NCBI GenBank assembly: GCA_029959085.1
Contig: JARWIR010000002.1
Coordinates: 34,063,733-34,127,732, forward strand
Reading direction: 5' to 3'
DNA from: Nemophila menziesii
Taxonomy: Eukaryota; Streptophyta; Magnoliopsida; Boraginales; Hydrophyllaceae
DNA length: 64,000 nt
The position numbers were made by a program, and so were the translations under genes. The notes below the pieces were generated by a model, which did no database searches, was not told where the DNA came from, and saw nothing but the letters and a program-made list of their open reading frames with translations. Positions 1 through 13,662 of the stretch are shown in pieces; position 1 is the first letter of the stretch; every line of letters starts with the position of its first letter.

Positions 1-3000
1 TAAGATCATCTGTTTTATGTTTTGATGACTTTTAGGTTGTTTTAACATTCTATTTTAGGATATCGTATTTTGGGTCCGTTAGGTTTTTACAAACCGTAAA
101 ATTCAACCCTAATTATTAAAATCTCTAACATTATACCCTAAAACATAAACACAAAACCTTAACCTTATAACCCACACCTAATCCATCACCATAAGCCCTA
201 AATACTAACAATAAACACTAACAATAAACCGTAACCAGAAACCCCAAACCCTAGACACTAAACCCTATACCCAAATCCCAAAATCTTAACCACGGAAACT
301 TAACCATGGAAAGGATAATAACGTGAAGATTTTGGCTCGTTTTTATCATTCAAACACTTTGTAAACCTTTTTAAAGATTTTTGATGTTCCCGAGAGGATT
401 TTTGCTAACTTTCGCATACTTTCTCAAAATGGGGCACATAATATATATTTTTGAGTGCGTTGGGCCTTCTGGGACCGACAGATGGCTTCGCCATCTAAGA
501 TCATCTTTTTTACATTTTGAGATGTGATTTGTTGACTTTTAGGTTTTTTTAATATTCTATTTTAGGATATCGTATTGTGCGTCTGTTAGGTTTTTACCAA
601 CCGTAACATTCAACACTAATATCTAAAATTTCTAATATTATACCCCAAACAATAAACACAAAACCTTAACCCTATAACCTACACCTAATCCAGCACCATA
701 AGCCCTAAATACTAACCATAAACACTAACAATAAACCGTAACCATAAACCCCAAATCCTAGACACTAAACCCTATACCCTAATCCCAAAACCTTAATCAC
801 AGAAATCGAACCATGGAAAGGATAATAACGTGAAGATTTTGGCTCGTTTCTATCATTCAAACACTTTGTAAACCGTTTTTAAGATTTTTGAAGTTCTCGG
901 GAGGATTTTTGCTAACTTTCGCATACTTTCTCAGAATGGGGCACATAATATATGTTTTTTTAGTGCTTTGGGTCTTCTGGGACCGACAGATGGCTTCGCC
1001 ATCTAAGATAATCTGTTTTACGTTTTAAGATGTGTTTTGTTGACTTTTAGGTTGTTTTTAATATTCTATTTTAGGATATCGTTATTTTTGGTTCGTTAGG
1101 TTTTCACCAACCGTAACATCAGCACTAATTTTTAAAGTCTCTATCATTATACCAGAGATCATAAACACAAAACCCTAACCCACACCTAACCATGAGCCCT
1201 AAATACTAACCATAAACATTAACAATAAACCGTAACCAGAATCCACAAAACCCTAGAGACTAAACCCTATACACTAATCCCAAAACCTTAATCACAGAAC
1301 CATAACCATGGAAAGGATAATAATGTGAAGATTTTGGCTCGTTTCTATCATTTCAAACACTCTGCAAACCATTTTTAAGATGGTTGAAGTTCCCGGGAGG
1401 ATTTTTGCTAACTTTCGAATACTTTCTCAGAATGGGGCACATAATATATGTTTTTTGAGTGCGTTGGGCCTTCTCGGACCAATAGATGGCATAAGATCAT
1501 CTGTTTAACTTTTTGATGACTTTTAGGATGTTTTTAATATTCTATTTTAGGATATCGTATTTTGGGTCCGTTAAGTTTTTACCAACCGTAACATTCAACC
1601 CTAATTTTTAAAATCTCTAACATTATACCCTAAACAAAAAACACAAAAACTTAACCCTATAACCTACGCCTAATCCATCACCATAAGCCCTAAATACTAA
1701 CCATAAACACTAAAAATAAACCGTAACCAAAAACCCCAAACCCGAGATCTAAACCCTATACCCTAATCCAAAAACCTTAATCACAGAAACCTAACCATGG
1801 AAAGGATAATAATGTGAAGATTTTGGCTCGTTTCTATCATTCAAACACTTTGTAAACCGTTTTTAAGATTTTTGAAGTTCTCGGGCAAATTTTTGCTAAC
1901 TTTCGCATACTTTCTCAGAATGGGGCACATAATATATGTTTTTTGAGTGCGTTGGGCCTTCTCGGACCAATAGATGGCTTTGCCATCTAAGATCATCTGT
2001 TTAACTTTTTGATGACTTTTAGGTTGTTTTAACATTCTATTTTAGGATATCGTATTTTGGGTCCGTTAGGTTTTTACAAACCGTAAAATTCAACCCTAAT
2101 TATTAAAATCTCTAACATTATACCCTAAAACATAAACACAAAACCTTAACCTTATAACCCACACCTAATCCATCACCATAAGCCCTAAATACTAACAATA
2201 AACACTAACAATAAACCGTAACCAGAAACCCCAAACCCTAGACACTAAACCCTATACCCAAATCCCAAAACCTTAACCACGGAAACTTAACCATGGAAAG
2301 GATAATAACGTGAAGATTTTGGCTCGTTTTTATCATTCAAACACTTTGTAAACCTTTTTAAAGATTTTTGATGTTCCCGAGAGGATTTTTGCTAACTTTC
2401 GCATACTTTCTCAAAATGGGGCACATAATATATATTTTTGAGTGCGTTGGGCCTTCTGGGACCGACAGATGGCTTCGCCATATAAGATCATCTTTTTTAC
2501 ATTTTGAGATGTGATTTGTTGACTTTTAGGTTTTTTTAATATTCTATTTTAGGATATCGTATTGTGCGTCTGTTAGGTTTTTACCAACCGTAACATTCAA
2601 CACTAATATCTAAAATTTCTAATATTATACCCCAAACAATAAACACAAAACCTTAACCCTATAACCTACACCTAATCCAGCACCATAAGCCCTAAATACT
2701 AACCATAAACACTAACGATAAACCGTATCCATAAACCCCAAATCCTAGACACTAAACCCTATACCCTAATCCCAAAACCTTAATCACAGAAATCGAACCA
2801 TGGAAAGGATAATAACGTGAAGATTTTGGCTCGTTTCTATCATTCAAACACTTTGTAAACCGTTTTTAAGATTTTTGAAGTTCTCGGGAGGATTTTTGCT
2901 AACTTTCGCATACTTTCTCAGAATGGGGCACATAATATATGTTTTTTTAGTGCTTTGGTTCTTCTGGGACCGACAGATGGCTTCGCCATCTAAGATAATC

Positions 3001-6000
3001 TGTTTTACGTTTTAAGATGTGTTTTGTTGACTTAGGTTGTTTTTAATATTCTATTTTAGGATATCGTTATTTTTGGTTCGTTAGGTTTTCACCAACCGTA
3101 ACATCAGCACTAATTTTTAAAGTCTCTATCATTATACCAGAGATCATAAACACAAAACCCTAACCCACACCTAACCATGAGCCCTAAATACTAACCATAA
3201 ACATTAACAATAAACCGTAACCAGAATCCACAAAACCCTAGAGACTAAACCCTATACACTAATCCCAAAACATTAATCACAGATCCATAACCATGGAAAG
3301 GATAATAATGTGAAGATTTTGGCTCGTTTCTATCATTTCAAACACTCTGCAAACCATTTTTAAGATGGTTGAAGTTCCCGGGAGGATTTTTTCTAACTTT
3401 CGAATACTTTCTCAGAATGGGGCACATAATATATGTTTTTTGAGTGCGTTGGGCCTTCTCGGACCAATAGATGGCTTTGCCATCTAAGATCATCTGTTTA
3501 ACTTTTTGATGACTTTTAGGATGTTTTTAATATTCTATTTTAGGATATCGTATTTTGGGTCCGTTAGGTTTTTACCAACCGTAACATTCAACCCTAATTT
3601 TTAAAATCTCTAACATTATACCCTAAACAAAAAACACAAAAACTTAACCCCATAACCTACGCCTAATCCATCACCATAAGCCCTAAATACTAACCATAAA
3701 CACTAAAAATAAACCGTAACCAAAAACCCCAAACCCGAGATCTAAACCCTATACCCTAATCCAAAAACCTTAATCACAGAAACCTAACCATGGAAAGGAT
3801 AATAATGTGAAGATTTTGGCTCGTTTCTATCATTCAAACACTTTGTAAACCGTTTTTAAGATTTTTGAAGTTCTCGGGCAAATTTTTGCTAACTTTCGCA
3901 TACTTTCTCAGAATGGGGCACATAATATATGTTTTTTGAGTGCGTTGGGCCTTCTCGGACCAATAGATGGCTTTTCCATCTAAGATCATCTGTTTAACTT
4001 TTTGATGACTTTTAGGTTGTTTTAACATTCTATTTTAGGATATCGTATTTTGGGTCCGTTAGGTTTTTACAAACCGTAAAATTCAACCCTAATTATTAAA
4101 ATCTCTAACATTATACCCTAAAACATAAACACAAAACCTTAACCTTATAACCCACACCTAATCCATCACCATAAGCCCTAAATACTAACAATAAACACTA
4201 ACAATAAACCGTAACCAGAAACCCCAAACCCTAGACACTAAACCCTATACCCAAATCCCAAAATCTTAACCACGGAAACTTAACCATGGAAAGGATAATA
4301 ACGTGAAGATTTTGGCTCGTTTTTATCATTCAAACACTTTGTAAACCTTTTTAAAGATTTTTGATGTTCCCGAGAGGATTTTTGCTAACTTTCGCATACT
4401 TTCTCAAAATGGGGCACATAATATATATTTTTGAGTGCGTTGGGCCTTCTGGGACCGACAGATGGCTTCGCCATCTAAGATCATCTTTTTTACATTTTGA
4501 GATATGATTTGTTGACTTTTAGGTTTTTTTAATATTCTATTTTAGGATATCGTATTGTGCGTCTGTTAGGTTTTTACCAACCGTAACATTCAACACTAAT
4601 ATCTAAAATTTCTAATATTATACCCTAAACAATAAACACAAAACCTTAACCCTATAACCTACACCTAATCCAGCACCATAAGCCCTAAATACTAACCATA
4701 AACACTAACAATAAACCGTAACCATAAACCCCAAATCCTAGACACTAAACCCTATACCCTAATCCCAAAACCTTAATCACAGAAATCGAACCATGGAAAG
4801 GATAATAACGTGAAGATTTTGGCTCGTTTCTATCATTCAAACACTTTGTAAACCGTTTTTAAGATTTTTGAAGTTCTCGGGAGGATTTTTGCTAACTTTC
4901 GCATACTTTCTCAGAATGGGGCACATAATATATGTTTTTTTAGTGCTTTGGGTCTTCTGGGACCGACAGATGGCTTCGCCATCTAAGATAATCTGTTTTA
5001 CGTTTTAAGATGTGTTTTGTTGACTTTTAGGTTGTTTTTAATATTCTATTTTAGGATATCGTTATTTTTGGTTCGTTAGGTTTTCACCAACCGTAACATC
5101 AGCACTAATTTTTAAAGTCTCTATCATTATACCAGAGATCATAAACACAAAACCCTAACCCACACCTAACCATGAGCCCTAAATACTAACCATAAACATT
5201 AACAATAAACCGTAACCAGAATCCACAAAACCCTAGAGACTAAACCCTATACACTAATCCCAAAACCTTAATCACAGAACCATAACCATGGAAAGGATAA
5301 TAATGTGAAGATTTTGGCTCGTTTCTATCATTTCAAACACTCTGCAAACCATTTTTAAGATGGTTGAAGTTCCCGGGAGGATTTTTGCTAACTTTCGAAT
5401 ACTTTCTCAGAATGGGGCACATAATATATGTTTTTTGAGTGCGTTGGGCCTTCTCGGACCAATAGATGGCATAAGATCATCTGTTTAACTTTTTGATGAC
5501 TTTTAGGATGTTTTTAATATTCTATTTTAGGATATCGTATTTTGGGTCCGTTAAGTTTTTACCAACCGTAACATTCAACCTAATTTTTAAAATCTCTAAC
5601 ATTATACCCTAAACAAAAAACACAAAAACTTAACCCTATAACCTACGCCTAATCCATCACCATAAGCCCTAAATACTAACCATAAACACTAAAAATAAAC
5701 CGTAACCAAAAACCCCAAACCCGAGATCTAAACCCTATACCCTAATCCAAAAACCTTAATCACAGAAACCTAACCATGGAAAGGATAATAATGTGAAGAT
5801 TTTGGCTCGTTTCTATCATTCAAACACTTTGTAAACCGTTTTTAAGATTTTTGAAGTTCTCGGGCAAATTTTTGCTAACTTTCGCATACTTTCTCAGAAT
5901 GGGGCACATAATATATGTTTTTTGAGTGCGTTGGGCCTTCTCGGACCAATAGATGGCTTTGCCATCTAAGATCATCTGTTTAACTTTTTGATGACTTTTA

Positions 6001-7897
6001 GGTTGTTTTAACATTCTATTTTAGGATATCGTATTTTGGGTCCGTTAGGTTTTTACAAACCGTAAAATTCAACCCTAATTATTAAAATCTCTAACATTAT
6101 ACCCTAAAACATAAACACAAAACCTTAACCTTATAACCCACACCTAATCCATCACCATAAGCCCTAAATACTAACAATAAACACTAACAATAAACCGTAA
6201 CCAGAAACCCCAAACCCTATACACTAAACCCTATACCCAAATCCCAAAACCTTAACCACGGAAACTTAACCATGGAAAGGATAATAACGTGAAGATTTTG
6301 GCTCGTTTTTATCATTCAAACACTTTGTAAACCTTTTTAAAGATTTTTGATGTTCCCGAGAGGATTTTTGCTAACTTTCGCATACTTTCTCAAAATGGGG
6401 CACATAATATATATTTTTGAGTGCGTTGGGCCTTCTGGGACCGACAGATGGCTTCGCCATATAAGATCATCTTTTTTACATTTTGAGATGTGATTTGTTG
6501 ACTTTTAGGTTTTTTTAATATTCTATTTTAGGATATCGTATTGTGCGTCTGTTAGGTTTTTACCAACCGTAACATTCAACACTAATATCTAAAATTTCTA
6601 ATATTATACCCTAAACAATAAACACAAAACCTTAACCCTATAACCTACACCTAATCCAGCACCATAAGCCCTAAATACTAACCATAAACACTAACAATAA
6701 ACCGTAACCATAAACCCCAAATCCTAGACACTAAACCCTATACCCTAATCCCAAAACCTTAATCACAGAAATCGAACCATGGAAAGGATAATAACGTGAA
6801 GATTTTGGCTCGTTTCTATCATTCAAACACTTTGTAAACCGTTTTTAAGATTTTTGAAGTTCTCGGGAGGATTTTTGCTAACTTTCGCATACTTTCTCAG
6901 AATGGGGCACATAATATATTTTTTTTAGTGCTTTGGGTCTTCTGGGACCGACAGATGGCTTCGCCATCTAAGATAATCTGTTTTACGTTTTAAGATGTGT
7001 TTTGTTGACTTTTAGGTTGTTTTTAATATTCTATTTTAGGATATCGTTATTTTTGGTTCGTTAGGTTTTCACCAACCGTAACATCAGCACTAATTTTTAA
7101 AGTCTCTATCATTATACCAGAGATCATAAACACAAAACCCTAACCCACACCTAACCATGAGCCCTAAATACTAACCATTAACATTAACAATAAACCGTAA
7201 CCAAAAACTACAAAACCCTAGAGACTAAACCCTATACACTAATCCCAAAACCTTAATCACAGAACCATAACCATGGAAAGGATAATAACGTAAAGATTTT
7301 GGCTCGTTTCTATCATTCAAACACTCTGCAAACCATTTTTAAGATGGTTGAAGTTCCCGGGAGAATTTTTGCTAACTTTCGAATACTTTCTCAGAATGGG
7401 GCACATAATATATGTTTTTTGAGTGCGTTGGGCCTTCTCGGACCAATAGATGGCTTTTCCATCTAAGATCATCTGTTTAACTTTTTGATGACTTTTAGGA
7501 TGTTTTTAATATTCTATTTTAGGATATCGTATTTTGGGTCCGTTAGGTTTTTACCAACCGTAACATTCAACCCTAATTTTTAAAATCTCTAACATTATAC
7601 CCTAAACAAAAAACACAAAAACTTAACCCTATAACCTACGCCTAATCCATCACCATAAGCCCTAAATACTAACCATAAACACTAAAAATAAACCGTAACC
7701 AAAAACCCCAAACCCGAGATCTAAACCCTATACCCTAATCCAAAAACCTTAATCACAGAAACCTAACCATGGAAAGGATAATAATGTGAAGATTTTGGCT
7801 CGTTTCTATCATTCAAACACTTTGTAAACCGTTTTTAAGATTTTTGAAGTTCTCGGGCAAATTTTTGCTAACTTTCGCATACTTTCTCAGAATGGGG
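1..7897. repeat. Four-monomer higher-order repeat, ~1.99 kb period, nested 3.98 kb period
   Basis: Four consecutive copies of the same monomer quartet begin near 1, 1988, 3980 and 5967. The same 64-codon open frame recurs at 1841, 3834 and 5820, spacings of 1993 and 1986 bp. Variants also alternate. Copies 1 and 3 share AGATGGCATAAGATCAT (near 1485 and 5465) and CCGTTAAGTTT, while copies 2 and 4 share CGCCATATAAGATC (near 2475 and 6456) and CCGTTAGGTTT. The best match is therefore two HOR units away. After about 7897 the sequence diverges into less similar monomers. Confidence 0.9.
480..496. other. Monomer hairpin AGATGGC-TTC-GCCATCT (example)
   Basis: A 7-bp perfect stem with a 3-base loop lies at the same phase in many satellite monomers. 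Loop bases vary freely (TTC here, TTT near 1980, AAA at 8447-8463, TTA near 17805) while the stem is usually kept. Two monomers carry paired stem changes (15265-15279 and 20740-20756). Several monomers have lost the hairpin (for example near 14775, 18300, 21730 and 46520), so it is not needed for every unit. Whether it acts as DNA cruciform, RNA hairpin or nothing is unknown. Confidence 0.6.
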
Positions 7898-10800
7898 ACA
7901 TGATATATCGTTTTTGAGTGCGTTGTGTCTTCTAGGACAGACAGATGGCTTTGCCATGTAAGTTAATCTGTTTTACGTTTTGAGATGTGTTTTGTTGACT
8001 TTTAGATTGTTTTTAATATTCTATTTTAGGATATCGGTATTTTTGGTTCGTTACGTTTTCACCAACCGTAACATTCAACACTAATTTCTAAAATCTCTAA
8101 CATAATACCCTAGATCATAAACACAAAACCTTAACCCACACCAAATCCATCACCATGAGCCCTAAATACTAACCATAAACATTAACAATAAACCGTAACA
8201 AAAACCTACAAATCCCTAGAGACTAAACCCTATAACCTAATCCCAAAACCTTAATCACTGAACCCTAACCATGGAAAGGATAATAACGTGAAGATTTTGG
8301 CTCGTTTCTATTATTCAAACACTCTGCAAACTGCTTTTAAGATTGTTGAAGTTCCTGGGAGGATTTTTGCTAACTTTTGCGTACTTTCGCAGAATGGGGC
8401 ACATAATATATGTTTTTTTGAGTGCGTTGGGCCTTCTGCGACCGATAGATGGCAAAGCCATCTAAGATCATCTGTTTTACGCTTTGATGACTTTTAGGTT
8501 GTTTTAACATTCTATTTTAGGATATCGTATTTTGGGTCCGTTAGGTTTTTACAAACCGTAACATTCAACCCTAATTACTAAAATCTCTAACATTATACCC
8601 TTAATCATAAACACAAAACCTTAACCTTATAGCCCACACCTAATCCATCATCATAAGCCGTAAATACTAACCATAAACACTAACAATAAACGGTAACCAG
8701 AAACCCCAAACCCTAGACACTAAACCCTATACCCTAATCCCAAAACCTTAATCACATAAACCTAACCATGGAAAGGATAATAACGTGAAGATTTTTGCAC
8801 GATTCTATCATCCAAACACTTTGTAAAACGTTTTTAAGATTTTTGAAGTTCTCGGGAGAATTTCTGCTAACTTTCGCATACTTTCTAAGAATGGGACACA
8901 TAATATATGTTTTTTGAGTGCGTTGGGCCTTCTGGGACCGACAGATGGCTTCGCCATCTAAGATCATCTATTTTACGTTTTGAGATGTGTTTTGTTGACT
9001 TTCAGGTTGTTTTTAATATTCTATTTTAGGATATCGTTATTTTTGGTTCGTTAGGTTTTCACCAACCGTAACATTCAACACTAATTTTTAAAATCTCTAA
9101 CATAATACCCTAGATCATAAACACAAAACCTTAATCCACACCAAATCCGTCACCATGAGCCCTAAATACTAACCATAAACATTAACAATAAACCATAACC
9201 AGAAACTACAAAACCCTATAGACTAAACCCTATACCCTAATCCCAAAGCCTTAATCACTGAACCCTAACCATGGAAAGAATCATAACGTAAAGATTTTGG
9301 CTCGTTTCTATCATTCAACACTCTGCACACCGTTTTTAAGATTGTTGAAGTTCCCTGGAGGATTTTTGCTAACTTTCGCATACTTTCTCAGAATGGGGCA
9401 CACAATATATGTTTTTTGAGTGTGTTGGGCCTTCTGGGACCGATCGATGGCTTTGCCATCTAAGATCATCTGTTTTATGTTTTGATGACTTTTAGGTTGT
9501 TTTAACATTCTATTTTAGGATATCGTATTTTGGGTCCGTTAGGTTTTTACAAACCGTAAAATTCAACCCTAATTACTAAAATCTCTAACATTATAACCTA
9601 AATCATAAACACAAAACCTTAACCTTATAACCCACACCTAATACATCACCATAAGCCCTAAATACTAACCATAAACACTAACAATAAACTGTAACCAGAA
9701 ACCCCAAACCTTACACACTAAACCCTATACACTAATCCCAAAACCTTAATCACAAAAACCTAACCATGGAAAGGATAATAACGTAAAGATTTTGGCTCGT
9801 TTTTATCATTCAAACACTTTGTAAACCTTTTTAAAGATTTTTTAAGTTCCCGGGGGATTTTCGCTAACTTCCGCATACTTTCTCAGAATAGGGCACATAA
9901 TATATGTTTTTTGAGTGCGTTGGGCCTTCGGGGACCGACAGATGGCTTCGCCATCTAAGATCATCTATTTTACATTTTGAGATGTGTTTTGTTGACTTTT
10001 AGGTTGTTTTTAATATTCTATTTTAGGATATCGTATTTTGCGTCCGTTAGGTTTTTACCAACCGTGACATTCAACACTAATTTCTAAAATTTCTAACATT
10101 ATACCCAAAACAATAAACACAAAACCTTAACCCTATAACCTACACCTAATCCATCACCATAAGCCCTAAATACTAACCATAAACACTAACAATAAACCGT
10201 AACCAGAAACCCAAAACTCTCGACACTAAACCCTATACCCTAATCCCAAAACCTTAATCACAGAAACCGAACCATGGAAAGGATAATAACGTGAAGATTT
10301 TGGCTTGTTTCTATCATTTAAACACTGTGTAAACCGTTTTTAAGATTTTTGAAGTTCTCGGGAGAATTTTTGCTAACTTTCGCATACTTTCTTAGAATGG
10401 GGCACATAATATATGTTTTTTTAGTGCGTTGGGTCTTCTAGGACCGACAAATGGCTTCGCCATCTAAGATCATCTGTTTTACATTTTAAGATGTGTTTTG
10501 TTGACTTTTAGGTTGTTTTTTAATATTCTATTTTAGGATATCGTTATTTTTGGTTCGTTAGGTTTTCACCAACCGTAACATTCAGCACTAATTTCTAAAA
10601 TCTCTAACATTATACCCTAGATCATAAACACAAAACCATAACCCACACCTAATCCATCACCATGAGCCCTAAATACTAACCATAAACATTAACAATAAAC
10701 CGTAACCAGAATCCACAAACCCTAGAGATTAAACCCTATACCCTAATCCCAAAACCTTAATCACAGAACCATAACCATGGAAAGGATAATAACGTGAAGA

Positions 10801-11590
10801 TTTTGGCTTGTATCTATCATTCAAACACTCTGCAAACCGTTTTTAAGATTGTTGAAGTTCCCGAGAGGATTTTTGCTAACTTTCGCATACTTTTTCAGAA
10901 TGGGCACATAATATATGTTTTTTGAGTGTGTTGGGCCTTCTGGGACCGATAGATGGCTTTGCCATCTAAGATCATCTGTTTTACGTTTTGATGACTTTTA
11001 GGTTGTTTTAACATTCTATTTTAGGATATCGTATTTTGGGTCCGTTAGGTTTTTACCAACCGTAACATGTAACCCTAATTTCTAAATTCTCTAACATTAT
11101 ACCATAAATCATAAACACAAAACCTTAACATTATAACCCATACCTAATCCATCACCATAAGCCCTAAATACTAACCATAAACACTAACAATAAACCGTAA
11201 CCAGAAACCCCAATCCCTAATCACTTAACCCTATACCCTAATCCCAAAACCTTAATCACAGAAACCTAACCATGGAAAGGACAATAACGTGAAGATTTTG
11301 GCTCGTTTGTATCATTTAAACACTTTGTAAACCGTTTTTAAGATTTTTGAAGTTCCCGGGAGGATTTTTGCTAATTTTCGCATTCTTTCTCAGAATGGGG
11401 CACATAATATATGTTTTTTGAGTGCGCTGGGCCTTCTGGGACCGACAAATGGTTTCGCCATCTAAGATCATCTGTTTTACTTTATGAGATGTGTTTTGTT
11501 GACTTTTAGGTTGTTTTTAATATTCTATTTTATGATATCGTATAGTGTGTCCGTTAGGTTTTTACCAACCGTAACATTCAACAATAATTT

Positions 11591-11818
11591 CTCTAAAAAA
11601 AAATTTTATCGGACCATTTTATATCAAAATAAAATAGTACAAATCAATCCATGCTTGTTTTTGACCCAAACATTAAGCATGGCTAGGAAGTGACCCTATA
11701 CAACAATTACTAGGTATGTAATGCCTATGAAAATCATTACAACACACCACTCTACATAACCATACAACACAAACATAAAACACTTACAATAAAAGATTGA
11801 AACCTCATCAATCCCCAC
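11591..11818 (-). other. 3' tail of the ORF1-only LINE
   Basis: After the ORF1 remnant the minus strand runs through about 230 bp with no long ORF and ends in GGTCCGATAAAATTTTT next to satellite DNA. It is not satellite and does not match ORF2 of the plus copy. It is most simply the LINE 3' untranslated region brought next to ORF1 by internal deletion. The plus copy lost its own 3' end, so this cannot be checked within the window. Confidence 0.5.
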
Positions 11819-13662
11819 TCAAAAACATATATAAATAATCTTCAACACTCCCCTTTTCCTTGTTTTGAGCCTCTTCAAGGGTTTATTTGCCATGTTTAAA
11901 GCACAAAAGGAATTTCTTAACTCCCCTTCAAAAATATTAGAATCACTAGGTGTACTAGGTGTTTTTTCTTTCCCCTTTACCCTACCACTTCCCACATTTT
12001 GAGGTGGAGTTGTAACTATGGTTTTGGTGCTAGGAATATGAATTTCATCATCCTTCTTCTCCATTTGCTTTTTTTGCACTACCCTCCATTCTTCAACCCT
12101 CTTTTGAACTTTGTTTTGGTTTAGTTGGTTATTAGCTTGGTTTGGTTTAGTTTGGTTGTTAGCTTGGGTTGGTTTAGGTTGGTTATAGGTTCTTGGTCCC
12201 TCCTTTATAGGTTCATTCCTGCCTTGACTACAATTAATCTCCTTATGCCCCAAAGCCTTGCAATTAGAATGGAGGTAACCACTCATAATAAGCTTCTACC
12301 ACATGAATTACATCCTCTTCAAGATCAACCTTCACCCTTTTTACAAGCTCTTTTGTCATATCAACTTCCACACACACTCTAGCAAAGCTTAGCCTATTTT
12401 GCATCTATAGTATTTTTGCCCTGGTAGATTGCTCTCTCATTTACTAAAAGTCTGGAATCCTGGGTTACTCATTGGTGGAATACTGGGCAACCCAAAATTT
12501 TACTGAACGATATCTAAGAAAAGAGTATTCTAGAAAAATTCAGATAGGAATCCAAAGATGAAGAGAGAAACAAAAAATATCACTACTGTGTAAACCAAAA
12601 GTTTGAGAGTAAGCATTACACAATCTCCAAGATGATTTTTCGAAAAAAAAGAGAATAGATCCTCCATTTTTCTACAACATATCCGATTTTGACACCAAGA
12701 AATGAGGTTCTTTTTGATTTAGTTATAGGGTCCATTTGAAGTGGGATGCCCAAAGCACTACTTATGTAGCTTAAACCATCATTAGTCCACAAATGTAATG
12801 GGACCTTTCTCAATTTAACCCAAAGTGGAACCTTGGTTAAATCAAGCTTATCAATTTTCATGTTAGGTTCCCACTTTCTCAAGATCATAATTCTACCATT
12901 AACATGCCAAACTTGCTCTAATATATTGTTACATTCTTTCTCACCTTGAAACTTGAAAAGAAATACATTCATATCAGTAGATTTTATCTCCAGGGGACCA
13001 CAATTTCTCCATTGAGCACTAACCATACTTCTAACCATGTAATATTCAGGAGCTTCTCCAAAGAATTGTCCAACAAGACAGTTTCCCCATCCCTCAATTC
13101 CACTCTTCACTACATTCGTAGGAGGTTTAACCATGAGTTCATCTTCTTCTTTACTAGGAGCAAAGTATTTCAATTTCAATTCTTGATCACTCTTCTTGAA
13201 CAATTCATTCAACTTACCTTGCTTTCCATTGTTTTCCTCTATTATTTCCACCTCGGATTCACTCACATTCAAGCTTATTTTCTCGAGGGAAATAGGATCC
13301 TCAACCTCATCTATTGTACAGCCAACAGCTTGAGTAGTCTTGGTGCTTTCACTAGAGCTAGATAAGGTTCTAACCATTCAATCCTCCAACTCAGTTTCTG
13401 TTCCTCTCTTGGGACTTTCATCAAACAGTTAATCTCCACTCTTTGAAACACTATCTTTCCTACTGGATTCGTGTTCCTCACACTCATCTGCACTATTATT
13501 CATCAAATTAACACGTTTAGCAGTAGAAAAGTTGTTGCTCACTTGTATTACTGGAGTTGCAGGCACATATTTGCCTTGAATAGGCATAAGCTTCGCCCCA
13601 TTATCCTTTGCTTCAACAGTTCCTTTGATATCCTTGTTTCCATATTTTTTTCTAGGCGCCAT
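11819..13662 (-). pseudogene. Broken LINE ORF1 (gag-like, degenerate CCHC knuckle)
   Basis: ORF1 of an L1-type plant LINE, expected to be an RNA-binding protein that coats the element transcript. The start MAPRKKYGNK at 13662 matches the plus copy. The reading frame then moves through three pieces (13662-13429, 13377-12616, 12286-11819). The central piece keeps the conserved block GQFFGEAPEY...RSMVSAQW and HVNGRIMILRKWE...VPLWVKLRKVPLHLW, typical of the DUF4283-type domain. An extra segment of about 310 bp interrupts it at 12399-12708. At the zinc knuckle the first cysteine is lost through a small deletion (NCKALGHKEINC remains). The C-terminus departs from the plus copy after CALNMANK. Frameshifts plus the insertion make it non-functional. 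Confidence 0.85.
12399..12708. other. ~310-bp insertion inside LINE ORF1, origin unknown
   Basis: This segment is absent from the homologous position of the plus-strand LINE (near 26676). On the minus strand it reads open from the ORF1 side ([15 protein letters not shown]) and contains a strongly hydrophobic stretch in another frame ([18 protein letters not shown]). I see no terminal inverted repeats, poly-A or clear target duplication, and no GT-AG pair that would make it an intron. The hydrophobic stretch resembles a signal or membrane segment, but there is too little to name a gene. Confidence 0.6.

Larger units (their letters stand above)
1..11590. repeat. Satellite block 1 (~500-bp monomers, telomere-like half)
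   Basis: About 23 head-to-tail monomers of roughly 490-510 bp can be counted by the landmark CCATGGAAAGGATAAT (near 307, 812, 1306, 1796, 2290 and so on to 11269). Each monomer has a unique half (TTTTGGCTCGTTTCTATCAT, ACTTTCTCAGAATGGGGCAC, TTTAGGATATCGTATTTTGG) and a half made of degenerate CCCTAA/CCCTAAA words (for example AAACCCTATACCCTAATCCC). Short open frames recur on the minus strand at the same phase but vary in start, end and frame, so I treat the block as non-coding. The telomere-like half suggests a subtelomeric satellite. Comparison with Phaseolus khipu is worthwhile, but I cannot confirm identity. Confidence 0.95.

Noticed and set aside
1841..2035. Recurrent 60-85-codon minus-strand open frames in satellite monomers (also 3834, 5820, 8752, 15076, 18106, 23533 and others)
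   Set aside because: They repeat only because the monomer repeats. Start, stop and frame vary between monomers, and no domain is recognisable, so I treat them as satellite shadows and not genes.
12125..12382. Plus-strand open frames opposite the minus LINE ORF1 (also 12946-13365 and 13471-13725)
   Set aside because: Antisense shadows of ORF1; no conservation or domain of their own.
12399..12708. The insertion in LINE ORF1 as a retained intron
   Set aside because: On the coding strand it ends with AG but has no suitable GT at its start.
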